Origin: Rhodococcoides corynebacterioides
Lineage (GTDB): Bacteria > Actinomycetota > Actinomycetes > Mycobacteriales > Mycobacteriaceae
Direction: 5' to 3'
Length of the DNA stretch: 64,000 nt
NCBI RefSeq assembly: GCF_019834675.1
Contig: NZ_JABUBU010000006.1
Location: forward strand, 62,001 to 126,000
Part shown: piece by piece, positions 42,590 through 51,276 of the stretch
Layout: each line of letters starts with the position of its first letter
How positions within the stretch are numbered: the stretch's first letter is position 1
Program-made: the position numbers and the translations under genes
Notes under the pieces: model-generated
The model's database searches: none
What the model saw: the letters and a program-made list of their open reading frames with translations, nothing else
Told to the model about the DNA's origin: nothing

Positions 42590-43330
42590 CTACCAATCTG
42601 CGGGCTTGGTCCATCGCGCCGCGACCGTCTCGGGCAGTTGGTTGTCCTGATAGTGTTTCGGCGACAACTGTGCCCAGAAGTGCCGCCCTGGTCCGTCTGT
42701 TTTCAGGCCCCTCAGGGCGCCGGCCAAGGGCTTATCGCCAGGGTTGACCGTGCCAACAGGCACAAAAGTCCGAGCGATCTCAAGCGGGAGGGCCAGGTCG
42801 GAGTCGTTCGAGATCACGATCGCACCGTCGACCTGGTTCGTTAGGACGTCCGCGAGGAGGTGGGTCGCCACATTGACGTCCGAGCCCTTCTCCTCCCTCA
42901 TTCGCACGGTCGCCAAGAGCATGCCAGCGGGCACCTTTGGATTCCGCTCAAGAGAGATCGGCAGCGAGGACGTCCAAGATTCGGTGCCGTCCGGTACTAG
43001 AAGCTCCGCTTTCCCGTTTGGCTTCTTCACCGCAAGCGGGGCGCGCTTGGGCCACGCTACGTAGCGGCCGAGCTGAAGTGCGTCGATAGATCCGTGCGCC
43101 TTGAGAGCCTTCAGGTAGATGTCCTGGTCGGTGTAAGCGCTCTGATCGTCGTTTGGGTCGACCCGCGCGGTGCAGTAGACAACCCTTGCGACAGTCGCGC
43201 CCTGCCAACCGCACAGCGACTCCGCCAGAGCTCGGACATCGAGCCACCGCCACCCGGAAGTTCCGCGACCGCAGAACGACCGGCCTCCGTAGTAGAGGTT
43301 GTATGCATCGACATAGACACCGACCTTCAC
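42590..43330 (-). CDS. NYN-domain (PIN-like, LabA-type) putative ribonuclease
   Basis: 246 aa from GTG 43330. NYN/PIN acidic motifs are in order: VGVYVDAYNLYYGG (N-terminal Asp), VVYCTARVD, GSDVNVATHLLADVL and AIVISNDSDLALPLEIA. NYN proteins are metal-dependent RNases or phosphodiesterases; some act in stress or anti-phage contexts. A leftward terminator at 43386-43419 isolates it from the structural train, so it has its own promoter: a likely cargo gene. It is the last gene before sigM. Confidence 0.82.
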   Translation of the reverse strand: MKVGVYVDAYNLYYGGRSFCGRGTSGWRWLDVRALAESLCGWQGATVARVVYCTARVDPNDDQSAYTDQDIYLKALKAHGSIDALQLGRYVAWPKRAPLAVKKPNGKAELLVPDGTESWTSSLPISLERNPKVPAGMLLATVRMREEKGSDVNVATHLLADVLTNQVDGAIVISNDSDLALPLEIARTFVPVGTVNPGDKPLAGALRGLKTDGPGRHFWAQLSPKHYQDNQLPETVAARWTKPADW

Positions 43331-43340
43331 CCGGCGGATC

Positions 43341-43354
43341 GTACCTTCAGGTAC
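43341..43354. promoter_or_regulatory. palindrome upstream of the NYN gene
   Basis: GTACCTTCAGGTAC is a perfect 6-bp-arm palindrome with a 2-bp centre, 10 bp upstream of the NYN start codon. Position suggests an operator or a translation-blocking hairpin. Confidence 0.45.
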
Positions 43355-43385
43355 GCGGGCGACCGGCGAGAAGTTGTCTCTAGAT

Positions 43386-43419
43386 AAAAAAAGACCCAGC
43401 CCTAACGAGAGGGCTGGGT
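43386..43419 (-). terminator. Rho-independent terminator, leftward
   Basis: ACCCAGCCCT / AGGGCTGGGT is a perfect 10-bp stem with a 6-nt loop, followed on the minus strand by CTTTTTTT. It is the only canonical U-tract terminator found in the window. The 265 bp to its right (43420-43684) hold no supported gene. Confidence 0.9.
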
Positions 43420-43684
43420 GGGTAAGAACAAAACTAGGCAGCTGCCCAAGTGATGTCAACTCTGACTCGCGACCTCTTGAACAGGCAAAACTTCTAGATC
43501 GCACGTCACGCAGCACTTGTGGTCCCACCGGTCCGGCACGACAGGATTGGGCCAAAGATCCAGCATGTTGGACGTGAGAGGCCTCTATTAGGCCCCTCTA
43601 CTTAGGCCTGCGACCGACGTCAAGAACCAGTATGTGCAGGAATGTGATCTGTGTCACATGACGTCCCGATGCGGAGGAAACGCT

Positions 43685-43855
43685 TCACTCTGGCGCCACC
43701 TGACCCAGGCACTGTGGTCGAGACTGACACCGGTACTCGCCCGCTCGGCGGATGGTGGTGTTCCATGTGCTGAAGGTCCGATGCACCTGCCACAGCGGCT
43801 CGCCGCACTGGACGCACTCGACCGATGTACGCCGCCACTGCTCCGATGTGGGCAT
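43685..43855 (-). CDS. 56-aa zinc-ribbon-like protein
   Basis: ATG 43855 to TGA 43685 gives 56 residues with CVQCGEPLW near the N-terminus and YRCQSRPQCLG near the C-terminus, a CxxC...C-x5-C pattern fitting a small zinc-binding fold. There is no clear Shine-Dalgarno; TAGACT seven bases before the ATG could be the -10 of a leaderless transcript. Family not recognised. Confidence 0.45.
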   Translation of the reverse strand: MPTSEQWRRTSVECVQCGEPLWQVHRTFSTWNTTIRRAGEYRCQSRPQCLGQVAPE

Positions 43856-44208
43856 ACCGTTTAGTCTAATCGCCGACGCCGGCAGTAGCCCTGATGTAAC
43901 GACTCGTGTCTCCTACCAGCGAAGTTGCTGGCGCCGGCAAAATGGTCCGGCAGGACGCTCAGCGCGACCGAGCCGGCCGACCAGGGCATCGATGCGCAAC
44001 GGCCTCGACTCGCGCTTCTCCGCCCCACCGCAGGACGAATAAGCGCTAAGAACGCACGTACCGCGAAGGGCACATCACAGGGACTAGGTACGTAGACATG
44101 GGAGGGCTATGCGTACCGGGGCGGGGCATGAGGGAGGCTTGAGACCCCCGCCAGGGGTGGGTGCTCAAGTCACTGTCAGCGGACCGTGTGGTCTGCCATC
44201 ATCGTGCG
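43856..44208. other. gene-free stretch in the element
   Basis: 353 bp between the zinc-ribbon gene and the DUF2510 gene, which point away from each other. It presumably holds the divergent promoters. A 70-codon minus-strand frame (43861-44073) has Arg/Ser-rich content with no motif and is not supported. Confidence 0.5.
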
Positions 44209-44898
44209 GTGACTCAAGCTCCTGCGCCTGGCTGGTTCCCTGACCCGGACGGCAGTGGTCGTCAACGGTGGTGGGACGGCCGGCAGTGGTCGGACGCAAC
44301 CTCTCCATTGCCGGGCACTACTGGTACGTCCGCGGGCCGTGACACCGCAGGTTCTGCTTCGCCTCAGGTGGACAAGCAGCAGTGGAGCCGTTCCGTTCTA
44401 CTCGTCTGCGGAGCGGTGGTAGCGGTGATGGTGTTGATCGGCTTGGTTGTCAGCTTCTTCTCGCCCAGCTCTCCCGACGATTCGGCAGGTGCTGCAGCGT
44501 CTGACTCAAGCGCTGCTGCCGCAGTGGACCAGTCGCGTTTGGATCGATCGAGCTACGCGAACCTTGATGACCGGTCGCTGTCCATGGTTCTGAGGGACCC
44601 GGAGGCAGAGAAGGGTCGGCGGGTCGTTCTCTACGGCGAGGTCACGCAGTTCGACACAATCACAGGCCCGGAGTTGTTCATGGCTCAGGTCGCCGGCGCA
44701 CCTTCGGACGCCGGGTACACCAACTCGATCTTGGTGCGGTTGCGAGATGCGGCGGTCGCGCGAGACGTGGTCGAGGACGATCTGGTCACTCTGTACGTGG
44801 AGCTTGACGGAGTTCAGTCGTACGAGAACAGGTTGGGGCAGGAGACGCAGGCCGCTGTCGTTTGGGCCAACATCGTCGAGGTCACCAGCCCGCGGTAA
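44209..44898 (+). CDS. DUF2510 single-pass membrane protein
   Basis: 229 aa from GTG 44209 (an in-frame GTG at 44161 is possible). DUF2510 zone (APGWFPDPDGSGRQRWWDGRQWSD) at residues 5-30, one membrane helix (about 63-85), a Ser/Ala linker, then an extracellular domain of about 110 residues (MVLRDPEAEKGRRVVLYGEV...). Such proteins are common in actinobacterial chromosomes and prophages; role unknown, possibly envelope modification or superinfection exclusion. It converges on the HNH gene 4 bp away. Confidence 0.75.
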   Translation: MTQAPAPGWFPDPDGSGRQRWWDGRQWSDATSPLPGTTGTSAGRDTAGSASPQVDKQQWSRSVLLVCGAVVAVMVLIGLVVSFFSPSSPDDSAGAAASDSSAAAAVDQSRLDRSSYANLDDRSLSMVLRDPEAEKGRRVVLYGEVTQFDTITGPELFMAQVAGAPSDAGYTNSILVRLRDAAVARDVVEDDLVTLYVELDGVQSYENRLGQETQAAVVWANIVEVTSPR

Positions 44899-44902
44899 CC
44901 CT

Positions 44903-45229
44903 TCACTCCCACGGGTCGGGCTTACGTCGCCCTGATTGCAGTCCGGGATGCGACTCCGTGGGGAGTCGGAGGCTGTTGCGTCGGCGGGCGTGGCCAGCAG
45001 CGATCTCGTCGCGGGTCTTCGCCGAGTGACAGGTGCGGCAGAGGGTCTGCAAGTTGTCCAGGGTGTCCGAGCCGCCGGACTCCTTGTTGAGGATGTGGTC
45101 GGCGAAGAGCGTGTGCGGTCCGCCGCCGATGTACCCGCACTGCCGGCAGGTGTGGTGGTCCCTCTTGAAGCACCGTTGCTGGAGCCTGTGTGGGACGTGG
45201 CGGGTGTCGCTGTTGCTGTCCCAGGTCAT
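44903..45229 (-). CDS. HNH endonuclease
   Basis: 108 aa with a compact HNH/zinc motif: CRQCGYIGGG, FADHILNKESGG, DNLQTLCRTCHSAKT. HNH proteins next to structural genes often assist terminase in cutting cos sites (HK97-type phages); others are homing or defence nucleases. ATG overlaps the stop of the 82-aa gene (ATGA). Confidence 0.88.
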   Translation of the reverse strand: MTWDSNSDTRHVPHRLQQRCFKRDHHTCRQCGYIGGGPHTLFADHILNKESGGSDTLDNLQTLCRTCHSAKTRDEIAAGHARRRNSLRLPTESHPGLQSGRRKPDPWE

Positions 45230-45474
45230 GCTGCCGGCTTCAGGGGAGGGAGTTCGTTGCGGCAGAGGGCGAAGAAGTCGGGGGCGGTGTCGAAGAGGCC
45301 GGCGCTGGAGAAGGTGGCTTGCTTGATGAGGAACGACAGGGCGAAGGTGAGTTCGGCTGCTGGTGTCTCGGGTTGGGTGTAGCGCTCGACGACGTCCCAG
45401 TAGCGGTCCCAGTCACCGATGTACATGCACTCGGCTATGTCGAGAGCGTCTCGTTGTACCTGTGCGTTGTCCAT
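45226..45474 (-). CDS. 82-aa phage-type hypothetical
   Basis: Acidic, predicted helical (MYIGDWDRYWDVVERY... LTFALSFLIKQA). I recognise no family. It is translationally coupled to the HNH gene, and a strong RNA-structure element lies immediately upstream. Confidence 0.65.
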   Translation of the reverse strand: MDNAQVQRDALDIAECMYIGDWDRYWDVVERYTQPETPAAELTFALSFLIKQATFSSAGLFDTAPDFFALCRNELPPLKPAA

Positions 45475-45504
45475 GGTGTCCTCCGTTGGTGCGTGGGGTT
45501 CCCC

Positions 45505-45632
45505 GACCCGCGGTGTCCGAGGAGGGTCGCCGCGGGTCCGGGGGGGTGTTCCCGGTCGGGGGTCTCGAGGAGAGGCTGCCTCTGGGTTGCTCCCGCGTGC
45601 CCATTCGTGGGAGCAGTCGCCCCGACCGGGAA
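45505..45632 (-). ncRNA. strongly structured intergenic region (multi-branched stem)
   Basis: Within the 164-bp gap between the 207-aa and 82-aa genes. A perfect 13-bp closing stem (TTCCCGGTCGGGG 45549-45561 with CCCCGACCGGGAA 45620-45632) encloses a 5-bp hairpin AGAGG/CCTCT (45571-45583) and a 7-bp hairpin TGCTCCC/GGGAGCA (45588-45615). A 9-bp hairpin GACCCGCGG/CCGCGGGTC (45505-45538) is adjacent. It could be a structured RNA, a U-less terminator, or a DNA site (packaging or replication). Transcription has not been shown. Confidence 0.5.
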
Positions 45633-45638
45633 GTGTGG

Positions 45639-46262
45639 TCAGCCGGGGATGCGGGCGGCGCCGGCTGCTGGGGTGACGTGTTCGGGTGCTCGGAAGGCGT
45701 TGGCGCGGCGGTCGTAGACGAGGCCGTCGTGGGTGTCGACGCGGCCTTGCGCGTAGCCGCGGCCGACACTCGCTGCTGCGGTGGCGCCGGTCGCGCTCTG
45801 GTCGTCGGCGTGATGCCGCTGCTCAGCCAAGGCGAGTTGCTCGGGGAAACGCTCCGTGTCGTCCGGTCCGAAGGTGGCCTCGATGGCGTCGGAGAGGACG
45901 GTGGTCCGCGACTGCCCGGTCTGCGCTCGGTACGCCCCGTCCTTGATGAGCGTGCGGTAGGCCCGGTCGGCTTCCTTGTCGGTGACCCGTCGGGGTTCGA
46001 GCTTGGCGGTGATGTCCCGGCTGCGGTTGGCGACGCGGATGGTGGTGTCGAGGTCCCGCTGAGCGGTGGACTCGGCGAGAGCTCGCAGCCAAGCCTCGTC
46101 GCGCTCGTTGCTGGGCTTGCCCTTGCTGTCGACGGCGACGCTGCGGCCGTTGACGTTCACGGTCTCGACCTTGTCGGGGTCGGCCTGCTCGCGTCGTTCG
46201 GCGAGCTCTCGGCCGGCGGTGATGGCGGCTTCGAGGGTGGGGCTGATGTTGGTGGATGCCAT
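45639..46262 (-). CDS. 207-aa element protein downstream of the tape measure gene
   Basis: ATG 46262 with AAAGAGG seven bases upstream. Charged, mostly helical, no membrane segment (TLEAAITAGRELAERREQADPDK..., AYRTLIKDGAYRAQTGQSRTT). No family recognised; its position after the tape measure gene is where minor tail genes sit in siphophages. Confidence 0.7.
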   Translation of the reverse strand: MASTNISPTLEAAITAGRELAERREQADPDKVETVNVNGRSVAVDSKGKPSNERDEAWLRALAESTAQRDLDTTIRVANRSRDITAKLEPRRVTDKEADRAYRTLIKDGAYRAQTGQSRTTVLSDAIEATFGPDDTERFPEQLALAEQRHHADDQSATGATAAASVGRGYAQGRVDTHDGLVYDRRANAFRAPEHVTPAAGAARIPG

Positions 46263-46287
46263 GGGCTTACCTCTTTCGTGTGATTGG

Positions 46288-49200
46288 TCAGCGACCGCCG
46301 AACGCCATAGCGGCCTTCTGCTGTTCGAGTTGGTGCTTGCGGAATGCCTCGTCGATGCTCGAGACGTGGAAGTGGGTGTGCTGCTCCACGACTCCGCGCG
46401 CCTGATCGACGACGGTGTTCGACGAGGGTGGGGTGGCCGACCCATAACTCGGATTGGCCGACGGTGCGGTGGAAGCGAACGCCTTCTGCAGATCCATCGC
46501 CGCCTGCACGTACCGGTTCGACGCCGGATCCAACGGGGTCCCCGAGATACCGAGGATTTCCGGGATGGCGGACTTCACGATGCCGCCGACCTGCTCCCCG
46601 TACTGCGCGAACCGCTTCCGGGCGTACTCGTTCGGATCGACGTAGCCGCCTTGTGCGAAGTGCGCCAGGTTCTTGTTGAACCCGTCGAACAACTGCCACT
46701 GCGTGTTCGTCAGCACCGCTTCCGGCTTACCGGAGGTGTTCCACCCGATCGTGCCGTTCGGAAAGATGCCGCCGGAGTCGTAGCCGTGGCCCTGACCCCA
46801 CATCTGCGACAGGTCCGCCCCGTACCGAGCCCGGTAGTACCGCAATGCCGCAGAGATCGACGCATCCGGGTTGGTGCGGTCGTTCGGTAGGTCCGGGTTG
46901 CGGTGCGTTGCAAACGTGCCCGGAATGACCTGCAGCAAGCCGACGGCTTCGTTGCCGCCCGAGTTGACGTCTTGCACCTGCTGGACGGCGTTCGGGTTGC
47001 CCGACGACTCCGACTGGATCTGCGACAACGTCAGGTTGATGTTGCCGTCGGTGACCGGGAACCCTTCACGCTTGAGGGCTTCGATGACGTTGGGGCGCCA
47101 CTGCTCCGCACCCGCACCGATGTTGAACGGTGTCGTCCCCGCGTCGGCCGACCCGCCACCGGACGCGCCGGCGATCTTCGACCGCACGTATTCCACCGCG
47201 GCGTTCTTGATTTTGTCGTACATCTGCCTCGGCAACTGACCCACCGCCGACGGTCCGAAGTCCGGGATCTGCGACCCCAGAGCGTTCAGCGGTGCCTCGA
47301 ACAGGGACGCCACCTGGTTCGCCAGGCGCTGACGGATCGACGCGAGGATCCCACCACCACCGCCGGATCCGGGTCCGCCGGAGACGAACTGACCGGCCAA
47401 CTCCTGCAGCGTGAACGCCAACGGGAACGTGTCCGACCCACGAGCCGCGCCGCCCCACTGCACACCGTTGCCACCGGACGATTCGGCGTTGGTGCCGTCG
47501 ATGGTGCCGCCCATGTGCGAGTTCGGCCCACCACCACCGCGGGAGATGCCGATCGTCACGCGACCACCCAGGCCGGGCGTCCACCCCATCGACTCGAAGT
47601 CGGACTCGGTGTTGAACAGTCGACCCGACGTGGCGGGGCGACCGTTGATGACGTTGACGATGCCCGACCACAGACCGGAGCAGTCCCACGACGGGTCACC
47701 GACACCGCCGTACTGGTACGGCTTGCCGTGCTCCCCCGCCATGAACCGCTTCGCCCGCTCGACAGCTTCGTCGACGGAACCGCCGACAGCCATGCGGACA
47801 CCGGCGAACATGCCCTCCCCCAGCACCTTCCCACGTGCCTGCACGGGGTTGGTGTTGAGACGGTTGAGGTTGTCGACGCCGATCTTCTTCACCGCGGACG
47901 CCCGCAGGACGTACTCGCCGTTGGAGAGCATCGCGGGGATCTTGTCGTCCGTCGGGCCGCCGGCACCGAACACCGGTCCACCCGACGCACGGCGGATCGG
48001 CTCCGGGGCGCGGGTCTCCCGACCCATGTTGCCCTGCGGGGTTTCGATGCGGGCGACACCGTTCCACTCCGGCAGCCCCAGCAGGCCCGCGACAGCGTTC
48101 CAGGCGTTCTTCAGGGTGCCGTTGATGACGGTGTCGATGATCCAGTTGATCGGCCGTGCGGCGAGGTCCTTGAGCTCGTCCCACTTCTTGCCGATGCCGT
48201 CCACAACCGTGCCGAAGAACGTCTTGACACTATCGAGGGCACCGGTGAGCTTCGTGAAGACGACGTCGGTGAGGGTGGTGACGACGGTGGAGATGCTGGT
48301 GCCGAGGTTCGACCAGAACCCACCGATGTTGCCGAGCCACTCCCCGACTCGGTCCTTGAGGTCGGAAACCTTCGCCTTGCCGACGTCGATCAGCCCACCG
48401 ATGGTGGTGGTGACCGCGGAGACTTTGTCCTGCAGGGACTGCCACGCACCCGACGCGGTGGCGCCGAGATCCTGAGTGAACCCCTGGGCGAGGTTGCCGG
48501 CCATGATGCGGAGGCCGTCCATCGACACGGAGGCGTTGCGCATCGCGGCTTGGAACGGCGACTCACCCTCGGCGGGGTTCAGGAACGACCAGGCGTCGCC
48601 GCCGAAGAAGTCGCCCAGCCGGTCGAGACCGTCCCAAGCCTTGCCGACCGGGTCTCGTTGGTACACGCCATTCTCGTCGGTCGCGCCGAGGAATGGACTT
48701 CCCGCATTGGGGGCGGCTTTGTTCGGGAGCAGTAGGTCCCCGGCCGCATTGACTCGATCGCCCGCCGATCGGCTCGAACCGGGCGCATCGGTACCGACAA
48801 TCCGGAGCACCTTGTCGGCGAAGACGGTCGCGTCCTTGATGAGGGTGAGCATGAGGGTCGCGGCATCTTTGGCGCTCTCCCAGAACTCGGACATACGAAC
48901 CTGTCCATCAGGCGAATTGAGCCAGTCCGCGAACTTGTTCAACTCGGAGGTCAAGCCGGAAACCATCGACTGCCCGGTGGCATCGGAGGTCGAAAACAGT
49001 CCGCCTACAACGCGACCGATCGCACCGAACAGATCCAGGATGTCCTTCAGCGCCTCGATGGAGTCGCGCATGAACTCGCGGATCTTGTTCTGCCCGGACT
49101 CGGACTCCGTGAACTCGCGGAACTCCTGCATCACGTTGGAGAAGGAGTCACCGAATCCGGGGAGGAACTCCGAGCCGATGGCGGCGATGTTGGTGAGGGA

Positions 49201-50850
49201 TCCGAACAGGTCGTTGAGCCCGTCGATGAGCGGGCCAATGGCCTGCTTGGTGTTCTCGAAGATCTTCGTCCAGTCCAGAGCGGAGGATTCGCTGGAGAGG
49301 TCCTCCAGGGCACGACGCAGACCGCCGTTGATCTCCGTCGCGATACCGCCGAGACCGTCCGTTAAGACAGGGAAGTACCGGCCGGCGAGATCGGTGATGG
49401 AGTCCCCGAGGCCGTCGAAGAGGTTGTCCTGCACAACGAGGCGGAGGTCGCGCCAGGCGTCACCGAGGTCGCGGGTCTGAGTGACGAAGTCGCGGGCGTT
49501 CGGGGAGAGGTTCGCCAGCGCCTCGGCATACTTGTCGGCTGCGGTCGCGGCGCCAGTGGTGGCAGTCGCTGCCGCGGTCTGAGCGTCGGTGAGTGCTGTC
49601 TGAGCCTCGATCACTGCTTGCTGGGAGTCGAGCACCGACTGCCTGGCGTCCGCGACCTTGAGGTCGGCGTCGGCTACGGCTTCCTGCGCTTGGACCACCT
49701 GAGCGGATCCATCGACGCCGGCCTTGTTCGCCGCGTCGGTTTGGGTCCGCAGATCGGCGTTCCGCTCACGCACCTCGTCGATGCGCTGCTTCGCCTGATC
49801 CACACCGAGGACGGCTTCCTCGAAATCGAGGGCGGTGACGGGTTGTCCGTCCTTGCCGAGCTCGGCGAGACGCTGCTGGGCTCGGCGGAGGGAGAGCTCG
49901 GCGTCCCGCTCGTCGAGTGCGGATCCCTTGAGCGCAAGGTTCAGGTCCTCGATCTGCTCTGCGGCGTCTTTACGGGCCTGCGTAAGCGATTCCTGGGCAC
50001 GTTCGGATGCTTTCTGGGCATCGGCCACCCCACGCTCGGCACGGACGACACCGGCCTGCGCGGAGGTGACACCGCGGGCTGCGGACTCGACCTGCTTCTG
50101 CGCTGCGGCTTGTGCTTTCGACGCAGCGGCGGCGTCGGTGGCGGCGGACTCCGCGGCCTTGGCACCGGCGGAGAAGGCGTCCCCGATACCGGAGGATCCA
50201 ATGACCACGGTGGCGAGGGACGATGCAGCTGCGGCTGCTGCCGCTGGGATGAGCGAGATGACTCCGGCGGCCTTGGCGAGCTGACCGACGAGGGGCACCA
50301 GGTTCACCGCAGCGAGACCGACGAGGGCGGCTTTCGCGGCACCGGCGGCGGCGGGAATCGGACCGAACCCGCCAGCGATCGAACTGCCGCCACCGGCTCC
50401 GCCGATGTTCAGGTTCGGCGTGCGGCGGCCGATACCGGCCGCGGCTGCTCGGACGGCGGCGATCTGTGCCATGGCCCGGCCGGTGTCGACGTCGACCCGG
50501 ACGCGGACGTTGCGAGATGCTTCGGCGCGGAACGCTGCCAACTGGGCGCGAGCTCGGGTCAGGTCGAGATCGACGGGAAGCTCGACCCCGTGGCCGGTAT
50601 GAGCTGCAGTGTAGGAACGGAGTTCGCGATTGAACCCGGAAAAATCTGGCCGGACGCCGACGCTGATCGAAGCCCGGAATCGACCCAGGCCGCGTTCAAG
50701 GTCGGGCCGGAACTTGTCGAAGTTGGGGACGATCGTGACGGGGGCCTGTGCTGGGTCCGCCCGCAACTGCACACGCAGTCGCTTATGGAAGTTCGACAGG
50801 TCGGGGACGATCGGGAGCTTCGCGCTGCTCACCGAGTAACTAACGGCCAC
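46288..50850 (-). CDS. phage tape measure protein with NlpC/P60-like and lytic-transglycosylase-like domains
   Basis: 1520 aa from GTG 50850, with GGAGG five bases before it. It has N-terminal repeats (NFDKFRPDLERGLGRFR), Ala-rich hydrophobic helices (about 175-225), a long coiled coil (240-440) and ASGGPVFGAGGPTDDKIPAMLSNGEYVL, typical of actinophage tape measures. An NlpC/P60-like segment (QYGGVGDPSWDCSGLWSG; SHMGGTIDG, about 1030-1180) and a goose-type/SLT lysozyme-like segment (SQIQSESSGNPNAVQ... GLLQVIPGTF, about 1255-1360) follow. The protein sets tail length and helps DNA cross the wall. It is uninterrupted, yet no other tail gene is present. Confidence 0.92.
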   Translation of the reverse strand: MAVSYSVSSAKLPIVPDLSNFHKRLRVQLRADPAQAPVTIVPNFDKFRPDLERGLGRFRASISVGVRPDFSGFNRELRSYTAAHTGHGVELPVDLDLTRARAQLAAFRAEASRNVRVRVDVDTGRAMAQIAAVRAAAAGIGRRTPNLNIGGAGGGSSIAGGFGPIPAAAGAAKAALVGLAAVNLVPLVGQLAKAAGVISLIPAAAAAAASSLATVVIGSSGIGDAFSAGAKAAESAATDAAAASKAQAAAQKQVESAARGVTSAQAGVVRAERGVADAQKASERAQESLTQARKDAAEQIEDLNLALKGSALDERDAELSLRRAQQRLAELGKDGQPVTALDFEEAVLGVDQAKQRIDEVRERNADLRTQTDAANKAGVDGSAQVVQAQEAVADADLKVADARQSVLDSQQAVIEAQTALTDAQTAAATATTGAATAADKYAEALANLSPNARDFVTQTRDLGDAWRDLRLVVQDNLFDGLGDSITDLAGRYFPVLTDGLGGIATEINGGLRRALEDLSSESSALDWTKIFENTKQAIGPLIDGLNDLFGSLTNIAAIGSEFLPGFGDSFSNVMQEFREFTESESGQNKIREFMRDSIEALKDILDLFGAIGRVVGGLFSTSDATGQSMVSGLTSELNKFADWLNSPDGQVRMSEFWESAKDAATLMLTLIKDATVFADKVLRIVGTDAPGSSRSAGDRVNAAGDLLLPNKAAPNAGSPFLGATDENGVYQRDPVGKAWDGLDRLGDFFGGDAWSFLNPAEGESPFQAAMRNASVSMDGLRIMAGNLAQGFTQDLGATASGAWQSLQDKVSAVTTTIGGLIDVGKAKVSDLKDRVGEWLGNIGGFWSNLGTSISTVVTTLTDVVFTKLTGALDSVKTFFGTVVDGIGKKWDELKDLAARPINWIIDTVINGTLKNAWNAVAGLLGLPEWNGVARIETPQGNMGRETRAPEPIRRASGGPVFGAGGPTDDKIPAMLSNGEYVLRASAVKKIGVDNLNRLNTNPVQARGKVLGEGMFAGVRMAVGGSVDEAVERAKRFMAGEHGKPYQYGGVGDPSWDCSGLWSGIVNVINGRPATSGRLFNTESDFESMGWTPGLGGRVTIGISRGGGGPNSHMGGTIDGTNAESSGGNGVQWGGAARGSDTFPLAFTLQELAGQFVSGGPGSGGGGGILASIRQRLANQVASLFEAPLNALGSQIPDFGPSAVGQLPRQMYDKIKNAAVEYVRSKIAGASGGGSADAGTTPFNIGAGAEQWRPNVIEALKREGFPVTDGNINLTLSQIQSESSGNPNAVQQVQDVNSGGNEAVGLLQVIPGTFATHRNPDLPNDRTNPDASISAALRYYRARYGADLSQMWGQGHGYDSGGIFPNGTIGWNTSGKPEAVLTNTQWQLFDGFNKNLAHFAQGGYVDPNEYARKRFAQYGEQVGGIVKSAIPEILGISGTPLDPASNRYVQAAMDLQKAFASTAPSANPSYGSATPPSSNTVVDQARGVVEQHTHFHVSSIDEAFRKHQLEQQKAAMAFGGR

Positions 50851-50865
50851 CGGACCTCCGGGGGA

Positions 50866-51276
50866 TCAGGCTGCGGCGCCCCCCTCGCACAACCGGCGAT
50901 AGGCCACCACAACGTCGCGGTCGAACTGCCACGCACCGGCCCCAGATCCGGTGCGTTGCCCGTCCAGTGATCGTGCGATCCGCTGAACGTGACGGCGGGT
51001 GTAACCGAGTATTTCCGCGGCCTCACTGCTGTCAATTAGTGATGCTTCCGGAATGGTACGAATGGCGACGTCGCTATGTCGTTCTCGCTGTTCCTGCCGT
51101 GTCGCCTCGTTCAATTCTTCGAGAATGCGGTGCACGTACGCCGTCGGGTCTTGCCGATGTTCGACCTTCTTCTTGTTCACGCCGATGAAGAAGTAGAACT
51201 GCACGGTGCGCAACGCAGCTCCCTGCAACAGGATCGCGTTACCGAAACGCTGTATATCAGGGCCGGCTTCAGTCAT
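50866..51276 (-). CDS. protein with C-terminal HTH_17-type DNA-binding domain
   Basis: 136 aa from ATG 51276. The C-terminal 55 residues (SLIDSSEAAEILGYTRRHVQRIARSLDG... WQFDRDVVVAYRR) are a MerR/excisionase-like HTH; the N-terminal part is unrecognised. ATG lies within the last codons of the 98-aa gene (8-bp overlap). It could regulate the element or take part in packaging or replication. Confidence 0.75.
   Translation of the reverse strand: MTEAGPDIQRFGNAILLQGAALRTVQFYFFIGVNKKKVEHRQDPTAYVHRILEELNEATRQEQRERHSDVAIRTIPEASLIDSSEAAEILGYTRRHVQRIARSLDGQRTGSGAGAWQFDRDVVVAYRRLCEGGAAA

Noticed and set aside
43570..43610. AGGCCT/TAGGCC repeats as a tRNA fragment or second att site
   Set aside because: Only a short imperfect hairpin; no cloverleaf and no matching copy at the other end.
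43861..44073. 70-codon minus-strand frame in the element
   Set aside because: No ribosome site, no coupling to a neighbour, and Arg/Ser/Ala composition of a random GC-rich frame.
45363..46283. 306-codon plus-strand frame over the structured region
   Set aside because: It runs through hairpins and antisense to two coupled genes; Gly/Val/Arg-rich without motifs.
46903..48735. 610-codon plus-strand frame antisense to the tape measure gene
   Set aside because: Shadow frame; the minus-strand protein has clear domains over the same interval.
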